Position numbers and translations under genes: made by a program. A stretch of 64,000 nt of DNA from Bacillota bacterium (GTDB lineage Bacteria > Bacillota > Clostridia > Acetivibrionales > JAEXSP01): positions 372,001-436,000 of the forward strand of contig JAEXSP010000019.1 of the NCBI GenBank assembly GCA_023453795.1. Direction: 5' to 3'. How positions within the stretch are numbered: position 1 is the stretch's first letter; each line of letters starts with the position of its first letter. The notes under the pieces were generated by a model, which had not been told where the DNA came from, searched no databases, and worked only from the letters and a program-made list of their open reading frames with translations. This document shows positions 51,790 through 59,695 of the stretch, piece after piece.

Positions 51790-53040
51790 TTATGCCCTTC
51801 TTCTCTTAGATCTGATGAGGGTGTGTATTATATCGTCGATTATGACCATTCCCAGCATCCTCATTTCCTTGTCTACCACCGGGATAGCCAGAAGACTGTA
51901 TTTGGACACTATCTCCGCAAGAGAATCTATCTGGTCATCATCATAAACAAATATTATTTTTTCGTTCATTATCTGCTTTAACATAACATCAGGTTCGGAT
52001 ATAACAATGTCCCTTAGGGAAACTGTTGCTACAAGCCTTTCGTCATCATCCAGTACGTATAGGTAATAGATGGTATCAGACTCAGGCTTAAGCTTTCTTA
52101 ACTCATTTATAGTCATATCAATCGTAGCGTTCTCATTAAATGAGATATAATCAGTTGTCATCAGACTTCCAACAGTGTCCTCATCATATTCCATGAGCTC
52201 ACGGACTTCTTCCGAGGCTTCGCTCTCCATTTCGTCAAGCAGTTCCTCAGCTTTTTCATCCTCCATCTCATCAAGGATGTCGGCAACTTCATCGGCAGGC
52301 ATTTTTTCAAGCACATCCGCAGCTTTCTCAATAGTCATGCTTTCCAACACATTGAGCTGAGCCTCTGTTTCAAGCTCTTCAAGGACATCGGCGGCCTTCT
52401 CCTCATCCAAAGATGCAAAAATGGCTATCTGGGTATTGCTGTCCAAATCCTCGATTATGTCTGCAAGGTCGGAAGGGTGCAGAGTCGACAGCTTTGAATA
52501 TTCTTTGGAAAGCCTGATTCCCGAATGTGTAAAATCTATAGTTGCAACTTCATCCCAAAGTATCATTTTACTTGGAATGGTTAAGCCAAACGGCTTGATT
52601 ATTTTTTTCACGGGCTTGGCAACGCCCAGCCTTCTTAAAAGGCCTTCAACCCCTACGTCAACCGCCACCGCATATGTTCCGTTTGAAAGTATGGCAAGCC
52701 TTAAATCATTAACTCTTACAACTTTCCTTCCGTCCATATCGACGATTTGCCTGTCCATGACATTTTTCTTAAGAGAAAGTATATTATCTTCCAAAAGTAC
52801 AATGTCATTCAACTCACTGCATTTCAGTACATACTGCCCTTTTTCCTTAAGAATGGTAAATTTCTCGTAATCAACCACTCTTTCCTTATGATCTTCTCTT
52901 ATACTTACGGCAACTATCCTTGGTCTTATATAAGAAGTGTCGACATATATGTCTTTAAGTTTTCCTACCGTTTCTTTTTGATCATTAATTATCCTATTCC
53001 CTAATATACGGCTAAGATAAAATGTTGAGACTGCAGTCAT
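51790..53040 (-). CDS. soluble MgtE-N/CBS/PRC protein, likely Mg2+ sensor of the transporter
   Basis: Start at ATG 53040: GGAGGG is 6 nt upstream of it, while an ATG at 53046 is too close. 416 residues: PRC-barrel-like domains (ILGNRIINDQKETVGKLKDI; DMDGRKVVRVNDLRL, about 10-150), an MgtE-N helical solenoid (LHPSDLADIIEDLDSNTQIA ... EKMPADEVADILDEM, about 190-290) and a CBS pair (TVGSLMTTDYISFNENATID ... AIPVVDKEMRMLGMV) to the end. The MgtE transmembrane domain is absent. In MgtE the N/CBS part senses Mg2+ and gates the pore; here it probably does so for the separate NRMT protein. Confidence 0.88.
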   Translation of the reverse strand: MTAVSTFYLSRILGNRIINDQKETVGKLKDIYVDTSYIRPRIVAVSIREDHKERVVDYEKFTILKEKGQYVLKCSELNDIVLLEDNILSLKKNVMDRQIVDMDGRKVVRVNDLRLAILSNGTYAVAVDVGVEGLLRRLGVAKPVKKIIKPFGLTIPSKMILWDEVATIDFTHSGIRLSKEYSKLSTLHPSDLADIIEDLDSNTQIAIFASLDEEKAADVLEELETEAQLNVLESMTIEKAADVLEKMPADEVADILDEMEDEKAEELLDEMESEASEEVRELMEYDEDTVGSLMTTDYISFNENATIDMTINELRKLKPESDTIYYLYVLDDDERLVATVSLRDIVISEPDVMLKQIMNEKIIFVYDDDQIDSLAEIVSKYSLLAIPVVDKEMRMLGMVIIDDIIHTLIRSKRRRA

Positions 53041-53190
53041 ATCCATCCCTCCATGTTCCTTAAGGAAGGATTGATTCTGCATCAGAATGCTTCAGAATAG
53101 TTATCCTTCCTTAATGAGATTGTATAACCTTGCAAATATACGCAGGGTCTGAATCCATTAAAGAATCACCTCATTTTTCATAAAATACAT

Positions 53191-53392
53191 TAAAAAACCT
53201 CCGCCAGCTTGAACATGACGAAGGTAATAACCAATCAATCTCCCGTTCGAGCTTTGGCACTGCAAGGCGGTGAAATTGCATTAGGTAATGCCTTGTTTGT
53301 TCGGCAAAACCTGCTAACCAGTTCAGGTTGTCTCCAACCTTTTACGGCAGCAATCCATATCCTTGTAGTAACCTCACCTACCGAGGTCTATT
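53191..53392 (-). promoter_or_regulatory. M-box (ykoK) magnesium riboswitch with terminator
   Basis: Read on the minus strand, GGTAGGTGAGGTTACTACA and GGATATGGATTGCTGCCG near the 5' side are the conserved M-box core, and GCAGTGCCAAAGCTCGAACG near the 3' side matches its closing segment. The 3' end CCTTCGTCA ... TGGCGGAGG pairs (with G-U pairs) just before TTTTTTAATG, forming the off-state terminator at about 53190-53222. High Mg2+ should stop transcription before the MgtE-N/NRMT genes. Confidence 0.9.
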
Positions 53393-53404
53393 AAATTCAA
53401 TGTA

Positions 53405-53433
53405 ATTATAGTACTTTTAATTGTTAATTTCAA
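53405..53433 (-). promoter_or_regulatory. sigma-A promoter of the M-box transcript
   Basis: TTGAAA (53428-53433) and TATAAT (53405-53410) on the minus strand are 17 bp apart. The start near 53398 falls just before the M-box. Upstream, 53434-53573 is AT-rich and without gene. Confidence 0.8.
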
Positions 53434-53573
53434 CTGTTTATTTATAAATTATTGTGTCTGTCTCGAATCTGATTAGTTTATCTCTGTTTTTCTATTAATA
53501 TAACCTAATTAGTACATCTTATACAATTTTATGTATTTTGGTTCATATTCCATACAAATTTTACGATGTCCGG

Positions 53574-54365
53574 CTATTTAATTACATCTTTTATAATATA
53601 CAAAATTATTATAAAAGCTCCAAACAGGAATCTATAAACCGCAAAAATACCAAACCCTTTTTTCTTTAAATAATCCAAAATGAACTTAATACTCAGAATA
53701 CCCACAATAGCTGCAGTCAATATTGCAGTAAAGAAAGATACCTTATCGGGTACCCTGCCCATGTCTTTAAGGTGGTATAAACCGTCGAGGAGCACAATCG
53801 GAGTTGATAGGAGAAAGGTGAACTTTGCGATACCTTCCCTTGTTATACCTATGGCACGTCCTGCTGACATGGTAATACCTGAACGGGATACTCCCGGAAT
53901 GATTGCAAGCATCTGAGATATACCTACTATAAGGCTTTCTTTAATCCCTATCTTTTTTATATCTATTTCATTCCTTCCGAACTTATCGGCAAAATACAGC
54001 ACGAAGCCCATCACGATAAGCAATATACCTATCAGAGCCGGATTGACAATCTTATCGGCATATTCACTGAACAAAAGGCCTGCAATACCGCCGGGTATAG
54101 TTGCAACAACCAAAAACCAAAAAAGCTTTCCGTCCTGGGATTTGGGTTTGGTAAGTCCCGAAAAAATCAGGTTGACCCAATCTTTAAAGAAGAACAGTAT
54201 TACAGCCGCAGCTGTTCCCAAATGAAGTGCAACCTCAAAAGCCGGAGGAGGCGCATCCCAGCCTGTGATGAAAGGAATCAGTTTGAGATGTGCTGTGCTC
54301 GATATCGGAAGAAATTCCCCGATTCCCTGAACAATTCCATAAACAATAGCCTGAATTAAATCCAT
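53574..54365 (-). CDS. uppP: undecaprenyl-diphosphatase (BacA/UppP)
   Basis: Start at ATG 54365 with GGGAG upstream (frame open to 54386); 263 residues, about eight helices. GIVQGIGEFLPISSTAHL contains the catalytic Glu and the PxSSxxH motif, and IPGVSRSGITMSAGR is the P-G-x-S-R-S-G motif. It dephosphorylates undecaprenyl pyrophosphate to recycle the wall-lipid carrier and can give bacitracin resistance. It is beside a DedA-PAP2 fusion gene, which might act on the same lipid. Confidence 0.95.
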   Translation of the reverse strand: MDLIQAIVYGIVQGIGEFLPISSTAHLKLIPFITGWDAPPPAFEVALHLGTAAAVILFFFKDWVNLIFSGLTKPKSQDGKLFWFLVVATIPGGIAGLLFSEYADKIVNPALIGILLIVMGFVLYFADKFGRNEIDIKKIGIKESLIVGISQMLAIIPGVSRSGITMSAGRAIGITREGIAKFTFLLSTPIVLLDGLYHLKDMGRVPDKVSFFTAILTAAIVGILSIKFILDYLKKKGFGIFAVYRFLFGAFIIILYIIKDVIK

Positions 54366-54456
54366 TAGTTTCTCTCCCTTAACCAATAATCTTTAGTACG
54401 TTACTATTATAATAGACTGATCTTAATAAATCCTTAAAAATTTGTAAAATTTACTT

Positions 54457-55677
54457 TTAGTATGATGGTTTGTCCCCGGCAATATAAATCCTGTTTACAA
54501 TAGGAATGAATATTCCCAGCCAGGCAATACCTGCAGAAAAGCCTGCAAGAACATCGCTTGCAAAATGAACACCTAAATATATCCGGCTTATACCGATCGA
54601 AAAAACTAATAATGAAAGCAAAGCTATCGCAAGATATTTCCACTTGACCCCACAATTAGAATAAATCATATACGCCAGTAGTCCGTAAAAGCTTGCGCTA
54701 ACCATCGAATGCCCACTTGGGAAGCTGAAGCCGGCAGCTTCCACAAGCCTTAATATATCCGGCCTTTCCCTTTGAAAAAAAATTTTAAAGGCTTCGTTTA
54801 ACACCGCAACAAGTACAAGGTTAACCCCTAGCATCCAGGAATAGAAATAAAACTTTTTATGTCCCCGTGATCTGAGAATAAGGGCTATTGCTATCGCTAT
54901 AAGCACCAGTCCGGATCCCATGTAGGTTATAAATCTCATAACTTCAGTCATATCTTCGGAAAAAAACCTTGTAATAAACTGATATATCGTATTGTCAAAA
55001 ATAGTAAGTTCGTTCTTCAGCAAGTCCTCACAAAGCTTCACAAACAGCATCATGGGAAAGGTTATTGCAAATATGATTTTTTTGTGCTTATTGAAAAACT
55101 TGATAACAACAAAAATAAATACAATAAGCAATATGAATATAACGGTATAGCCTTTTATTATATCTTCAGCAATTGACCATTTTTCTCCCAACGCATACCC
55201 TAATCCTATGAAAGATGTGCACCAAATAAGGGAACCCAACAGGTTATATATAATATATGAACCTGTGCTCATGCCGCTGATTCCTCCCATATAAGGAACA
55301 AGGTGCCTCATTCCCGGAACATATCTGCCGAATAAAAGCAAGGATACCTTGTGTTTTACGAATGCAGCACTTGCAGAATCCAGTTTTTTCTTGTTGAGGT
55401 GCAGCAGTTTCCCATACTTTAAAAGAATACTCTCACCATACTTTTTCCCCAAAAACCATGCTATTTGAGATCCTGCAAATGAACCCGCAACAGAAAAAAT
55501 CAAAGAATAAACCACATAAAGACTGTGGCTTTTCCAACTCAGAAACCCAATAAAGGTCATTGCTGTTTCACCCGGTACAGGAAACCCGATATATTCAAGC
55601 AGCAGACTTAGAAATATTGCCGCGGGACCGTATTGCTGAATGAAAGGAATAAAAAATTCTTTTATCAAAGCTTGCAC
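54457..55677 (-). CDS. DedA-PAP2 fusion membrane protein
   Basis: 406 residues. The N-terminal ~200 residues are a DedA/VTT domain: LLEYIGFPVPGETAMTFIG, FAGSQIAWFLGKKYGES, and FGRYVPGMRHLVPYMGG with the conserved F-x-R-x-x-P-x-x-R pattern. The C-terminal half is a PAP2 phosphatase: KIFFQRERPD (motif 1), SFPSGHSMVSAS (motif 2) and SRIYLGVHFASDVLAG (motif 3), all intact. DedA proteins flip undecaprenyl phosphate or phospholipids, and PAP2 enzymes dephosphorylate lipid pyrophosphates. The fusion could couple dephosphorylation to transport. Confidence 0.92.
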   Translation of the reverse strand: MQALIKEFFIPFIQQYGPAAIFLSLLLEYIGFPVPGETAMTFIGFLSWKSHSLYVVYSLIFSVAGSFAGSQIAWFLGKKYGESILLKYGKLLHLNKKKLDSASAAFVKHKVSLLLFGRYVPGMRHLVPYMGGISGMSTGSYIIYNLLGSLIWCTSFIGLGYALGEKWSIAEDIIKGYTVIFILLIVFIFVVIKFFNKHKKIIFAITFPMMLFVKLCEDLLKNELTIFDNTIYQFITRFFSEDMTEVMRFITYMGSGLVLIAIAIALILRSRGHKKFYFYSWMLGVNLVLVAVLNEAFKIFFQRERPDILRLVEAAGFSFPSGHSMVSASFYGLLAYMIYSNCGVKWKYLAIALLSLLVFSIGISRIYLGVHFASDVLAGFSAGIAWLGIFIPIVNRIYIAGDKPSY

Positions 55678-55724
55678 CTCTGACTATTTTTAAGAAATCA
55701 AAACCATTATAACAGATTTTTTGA

Positions 55725-56483
55725 CTAAAAATGCATTTGACTTACAATTTTCTTATAAACCATGTCATGCGCAAGCTGTTCCAAACCGTCATCCAACTTT
55801 TTTAAGCTCTTAAAATCCTTGTATTTATTTTTTAGCGCAAGCGTAATCAGATAATCGGCAAAATGCGGGTTTTTCGGAAGCAGGCTGCCGTGAGAATAGG
55901 TGCAAAATGTATTTCTGAACATTGCCCCCTCATAATGGTCTTCTCCGTTATTGCCATACCCTGAAATAACACTTCCGAGAGGTTTTATATCAGTTCCCAT
56001 GTATGTTTTCCCGGAATGGTTCTCAAAACCGATTACTACTCCATCGCAGTCTTCCGATAAAAGAAAATCGCACTTGAAAGCTATATTTCCAATCATCCTT
56101 TCCTTCCCTGCTATGGTCCAAATATCCAGTGCGCCGAGAAAACCTATCTCCCTACCGTCTCCGGTTCTATAATAGCTGCCAAGCATCTGGTACCCTCCGC
56201 AAATAGCAAGGAATACCTTGCCGTTCTTTATTGCATTCCTTATCTCTGCTCCTTTTTGATTAAGAAAGTCATCCTGTATGATTTCCTGTTCATAGTCCTG
56301 CCCGCCTCCTATAAAAACAATATCATAGTTTTCCGGGATAAAGCGGTCTCCGATTGATACGTTCATTACTGTTGTATTTAATCCTTGCCATTCTGCCCTC
56401 ATTTTCAATGCAGTAACATTTCCTTTGTCTCCATAAAGGTTCAGCAAATCAGGGTAAAGATGGCATATGTTCAGTTCAAACAT
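55725..56483 (-). CDS. GatD-like type 1 glutamine amidotransferase (CobB/CobQ class)
   Basis: 252 residues. ICHLYPDLLNLYGDKGNVTAL at the start, FIGGGQDYEQEII, nucleophile LAICGGYQMLG (Cys near 95) and the His segment TYSHGSLLPKNPHFAD match GatD, the glutaminase of the MurT/GatD complex that amidates lipid II glutamate. GatD normally follows murT; no murT-like gene is adjacent on either side here. The partner may be encoded elsewhere, or the protein serves a cobyrinate-type synthase. Confidence 0.8.
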   Translation of the reverse strand: MFELNICHLYPDLLNLYGDKGNVTALKMRAEWQGLNTTVMNVSIGDRFIPENYDIVFIGGGQDYEQEIIQDDFLNQKGAEIRNAIKNGKVFLAICGGYQMLGSYYRTGDGREIGFLGALDIWTIAGKERMIGNIAFKCDFLLSEDCDGVVIGFENHSGKTYMGTDIKPLGSVISGYGNNGEDHYEGAMFRNTFCTYSHGSLLPKNPHFADYLITLALKNKYKDFKSLKKLDDGLEQLAHDMVYKKIVSQMHF

Positions 56484-56666
56484 CTTAGGTCTCCTTTAAA
56501 TCGAATCTCCCTTTACTTAGTCTAATTATAATTTTGACAAATAGGGAGAATTCCATTCATTAAAAGAATATCCCCGGATCGGAATCAATTGAGTTCAAAT
56601 ACATGCTCAATGGCAGATTTCAAAAACCTTTGGAATGATTAATTTTGGACATTTATATTGCTTTAT

Positions 56667-57458
56667 TTATGTAGGTTCATACTTCCATCCCAAATCTTCG
56701 TTGTATATCATTTGTTTTGTCATTCCGCCGTCCACTGTTATATTTTCGCCTGTAACGAAGCTATTATCTTCATCACATAAAAACATAACAGTTCGTGCAA
56801 TATCTGCCGGTCTGCCGATACGACCCGCAGGATGCTGTCGTTTATCAGCCGTTTTATGTTTTTCCTCAAAGCCGTCATCATAATTGGCACTAACGTCTAT
56901 CCAGCCGGGACTTATGCTATTGACCCTCACTTTTCCGGCAAGGCTTACAGCCAAAGCATGTGTTAATGCAGTTATCCCGCCTTTTGCCGCCGTGTAGCTT
57001 TCGGTATCCTCCTGTGACATGAAAGCCCTTGTAGAAGAGATATTTACTATAGAGCCGTTTGTTCCGAAATGAGCCATAAAGAGCTTTGAAAGCAAATAAG
57101 GTGCTGTAACGCCAACCCTCAAAACATAATTGAAGTCTTCAAAATCGCAGCCTGAAAGTACCCCTCTGCGGCTTAGGCAAGCATTATTGATCAAATAATC
57201 CACCTTACCGTACCTTTTGATCACTTCGCTTGCAAACCCTTCAAGTACAGCTTTTTCTGCTATATCGCCGCAGTAAAAAAAGCCTTCTTCACCGAATGAA
57301 TTTATCTCCTTCAGTGCTTTTTCACCTTCCGTTTTGTCAAGGTCAACAAAAGCAACCTTCGATTTTTTCTTTGCAAACTCTCTTGCAATGCAAAGACCTA
57401 TTCCTTTCGCACCGCCGGTAATAACAGCAACTTTATTTTCAAAACCCACGTTGTTCAC
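56667..57458 (-). CDS. short-chain dehydrogenase/reductase (SDR)
   Basis: 263 residues of the classical SDR family: VAVITGGAKGIGLCIAREFA (T-G-x3-G-x-G), VDLDK (acidic residue favouring NAD), NNACLSRRG (N-N-A-G-like), NISSTRAFMS with Ser, and SYTAAKGGI with Tyr and Lys of the triad. C-terminal VTGENITVDGGMT is typical. It oxidises or reduces a small alcohol/ketone; the substrate cannot be told. It is a single gene without partners. Confidence 0.88.
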   Translation of the reverse strand: MNNVGFENKVAVITGGAKGIGLCIAREFAKKKSKVAFVDLDKTEGEKALKEINSFGEEGFFYCGDIAEKAVLEGFASEVIKRYGKVDYLINNACLSRRGVLSGCDFEDFNYVLRVGVTAPYLLSKLFMAHFGTNGSIVNISSTRAFMSQEDTESYTAAKGGITALTHALAVSLAGKVRVNSISPGWIDVSANYDDGFEEKHKTADKRQHPAGRIGRPADIARTVMFLCDEDNSFVTGENITVDGGMTKQMIYNEDLGWKYEPT

Positions 57459-57562
57459 CTCTCAAGTTCTTCAATCTTAATAATGTAGCCTGCAGTTATG
57501 CATTTTCCCCTTTCATCAGCAAAAACCATTTGGTATAATATGGATGCAAGGAGGACAGTTTC

Positions 57563-57799
57563 ATGTCTGAACACATTAAAGGTATATTTGAACCAATTTT
57601 AACATTTTTATTTATATTACTGTTAGTAGATTTTTTACTTTTTTTAAGAGCATGGAGCCTTTATGACTTTACTATAAAGCGAATCCTGAAGGTTATATTG
57701 GTATTAGATGCTTGCTTTGCCGCATCTGCAATTTTTATAGCCATAATGGCAAATCTCCCTGATATAATTACCTTTGTTAATGAGTTTTTTATTAATTGA
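57563..57799 (+). CDS. small membrane protein
   Basis: 78 residues with GGAGG 7 nt before the ATG, which supports expression. Two hydrophobic helices (about 8-30 and 42-63) are separated by LYDFTIKRI. There is no family match. It lies between divergent SDR and convergent NlpC/P60 genes. Confidence 0.6.
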   Translation: MSEHIKGIFEPILTFLFILLLVDFLLFLRAWSLYDFTIKRILKVILVLDACFAASAIFIAIMANLPDIITFVNEFFIN

Positions 57800-57889
57800 T
57801 TATTTATATTAGCAAAGAAAAAAGCGATTTGTTTGGTTTCATCAACCTAACAACCCGCTTATATCGTCATATGGAAACACTTTTTACTT

Positions 57890-58567
57890 CTATTTTAATA
57901 TCCTTCTGGCAGTTATGTACGAATCTGAGTAAAAACCTTTTGTCAGATTTGATATTATAACCTTTCCTGCAGCAGATGAAGCATGTATGAACATCCCATT
58001 TCCTTTATATATCCCCACATGGTTTATATAGTTACGTCCGCCGTCTGTATCGAAGAATACAAGATCGCCCGGGATCAAGTCCGTTTTGCCTACCCATGTT
58101 CCCTGCTTAGCCTGATCGCATGCAACTCTGTTCAATTCAAACCCGAAGCTGTGATAAACATATTTTACAAATCCTGAACAGTCAAATACACCAGGACCAT
58201 TACCGCCCCATACATACGGAATGCCTAAAAACCTTTCGGAATATCCCACAATCGCCGGAAGATTTGAATCACTTCTTGAAGTAAGGCTTGATTGGACAGC
58301 CACGTACTGAGAATTCACCCACCCTATTTCATCATTCTCGGTGATAACATTGTACCAAGCGCCGCTTTTTGCAAGAATTTGAAGACTAGTGCCTCGGGGG
58401 AGCCCATCAATGACTTGAGTTGTTATACCCGGACCAATACGGAGATTTAAGACTGATGCCGTTACTTTTCCTTTAGAATTTTCGCTGGCAAAAACAGGCA
58501 CCGCAAGTGAATTTGCCAACACAAGAGCTGCAAGACCGCCTATAAGCTTTCTTTTCAATTTGACCAT
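57890..58567 (-). CDS. secreted SH3-NlpC/P60 peptidoglycan hydrolase
   Basis: 225 residues. Signal peptide (LKRKLIGGLAALVLANSLAV, cleaved near AFA/ASE), an SH3b domain (VTASVLNLRIGPGITTQVID, about 35-90) and an NlpC/P60 domain with catalytic Cys in FDCSGFVKYVY (Cys near 130), His in NHVGIYKGNG and a polar third residue in FIHASSA. It cuts D-Glu-diaminopimelate type bonds in wall peptides. The gene follows a c-di-AMP riboswitch. Confidence 0.92.
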   Translation of the reverse strand: MVKLKRKLIGGLAALVLANSLAVPVFASENSKGKVTASVLNLRIGPGITTQVIDGLPRGTSLQILAKSGAWYNVITENDEIGWVNSQYVAVQSSLTSRSDSNLPAIVGYSERFLGIPYVWGGNGPGVFDCSGFVKYVYHSFGFELNRVACDQAKQGTWVGKTDLIPGDLVFFDTDGGRNYINHVGIYKGNGMFIHASSAAGKVIISNLTKGFYSDSYITARRILK

Positions 58568-58582
58568 TTTGACCTCCTATTT

Positions 58583-58693
58583 TTGGCTTCCGAAGTTAGC
58601 TGTCGGGTTCGGGTAATAGGATGACCCCTACTGTCTTAAGACAGATTAACCCCATCAAATGGTTCCTCCGTACTTCACTCTGAAGATTCAGCC
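58583..58693 (-). promoter_or_regulatory. ydaO/yuaA cyclic di-AMP riboswitch
   Basis: On the minus strand, GGCTGAATCTTC ... GTACGGAGGAACCA, TGGGGTTAATC, AGGGGTCATCC and CCCGAACCCGACAGCTAAC with TTCGGAAGCC follow the ydaO consensus order. These leaders typically turn off wall hydrolase and osmolyte genes when c-di-AMP is high, which suits the NlpC/P60 gene beginning 16 bp later. Confidence 0.9.
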
Positions 58694-58713
58694 AATAATT
58701 AATTTGCTTAATT

Positions 58714-58742
58714 AGTTTACCATAATGACTACTATATGTAAA
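58714..58742 (-). promoter_or_regulatory. promoter of the riboswitch-NlpC/P60 transcript
   Basis: TTTACA (58737-58742) and TAAACT (58714-58719) on the minus strand are 17 bp apart and end about 20 bp before the riboswitch. Confidence 0.65.
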
Positions 58743-58786
58743 CCTCGGATGAACTCTATCCAACCTCACTTTTAAATCCTTAATAC

Positions 58787-58822
58787 TTCAAAACCGCCCA
58801 GCATAAGCATTAGGCGGTTTTT
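58787..58822. terminator. hairpin terminator downstream of the 163-residue membrane gene
   Basis: AAAACCGCC and GGCGGTTTTT form a stem around a 15-nt loop. The T-run is 5 on the plus strand and 4 on the minus strand. It lies in the gap between the minus-strand gene at 58875 and the riboswitch promoter. Confidence 0.65.
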
Positions 58823-58874
58823 ATCAGTAAATAATTCCCTTTTTTAATGGCCTAACAACTGCTATCTGGTTTAC

Positions 58875-59366
58875 TTACATTCCCTTCATTCCCTTCATTG
58901 TAAAAAGGTCCGGACTAAGCATGCCGAATATCATTGCTACATGTGCTAAAACAAGGAATATACCTACAAGTATTGCATGAAGCTTCAGCTTTTCAACCTC
59001 ATTTTTCTTCCTTCCGATAAGGCCCAGTTCCAGCAAAGTCATTCCCATGAAAGGAATTATACCTGAAAGGTAGAAACCAACAGCTATAACATCTGCCGGG
59101 CCTCTCCAATCTCCGGAAGCCGTCAGAGGAATGACTGCGTTCACAAGCAGGTAAATGAAAATCCCGAGGAAATATATTCCCGCAAAGATACCTGTTGCCT
59201 TGCTTACAGCTTTAGCCTTACCCGTAAGGTTTCTTGTAAATAGGATAATCAATTCAGTAATTGCCAGCGTTTCCGCGCAAATAACCGGTATTGCCATAAA
59301 GATGATCAGATGCCATGGCTGAGAAGTCGCAAGCAGTTCCATATAATGCGTCATTGTTTGGTTCAT
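58875..59366 (-). CDS. four-helix membrane protein, DUF6803-like
   Basis: 163 residues with four to five hydrophobic segments and conserved-looking polar loops (HYMELLATSQPWHLIIFMA; ASGDWRGPADVIAVGFYLSG). I associate it with the clostridial DUF6803 group with moderate certainty. It ends in the Met/Gly-rich tail FTMKGMKGM. Function unknown; possibly a permease component. Confidence 0.6.
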   Translation of the reverse strand: MNQTMTHYMELLATSQPWHLIIFMAIPVICAETLAITELIILFTRNLTGKAKAVSKATGIFAGIYFLGIFIYLLVNAVIPLTASGDWRGPADVIAVGFYLSGIIPFMGMTLLELGLIGRKKNEVEKLKLHAILVGIFLVLAHVAMIFGMLSPDLFTMKGMKGM

Positions 59367-59695
59367 AAATAATCCTCCCTAATAAATATGTTAAGAAGGA
59401 TTATACCTGCCTTATGTGAAGAAAGTTTGAAGAAAAATTAATCTCTATTCAAAGGCATTTCTCCTCTTTTGCCTAGAGGTACAATCATTTGAAGGAATAT
59501 TAAGTAATTGTGATATGCACCTTTTTGGAGATGTTTATTTATATTAAAAAATTTATTGAATTTATGGGAGGATATAGTAAGTTTTTGTAGAATAATATTG
59601 ATTAAGTATATTTATGTTATGTTCTGCTTGGTTTTAATTATCTTAAAGCAAACATTTTACCCAAAGAACCTATTTATCAAGGAGTGATGATATTA
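59367..59695. other. 329-bp divergent intergenic region
   Basis: AT-rich DNA between two divergent genes; it must hold both promoters. The chemoreceptor gene has a clear ribosome site (AAGGAG 59679-59684). I do not see a convincing sigma-D (flagellar) box or other dyad. Confidence 0.5.
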
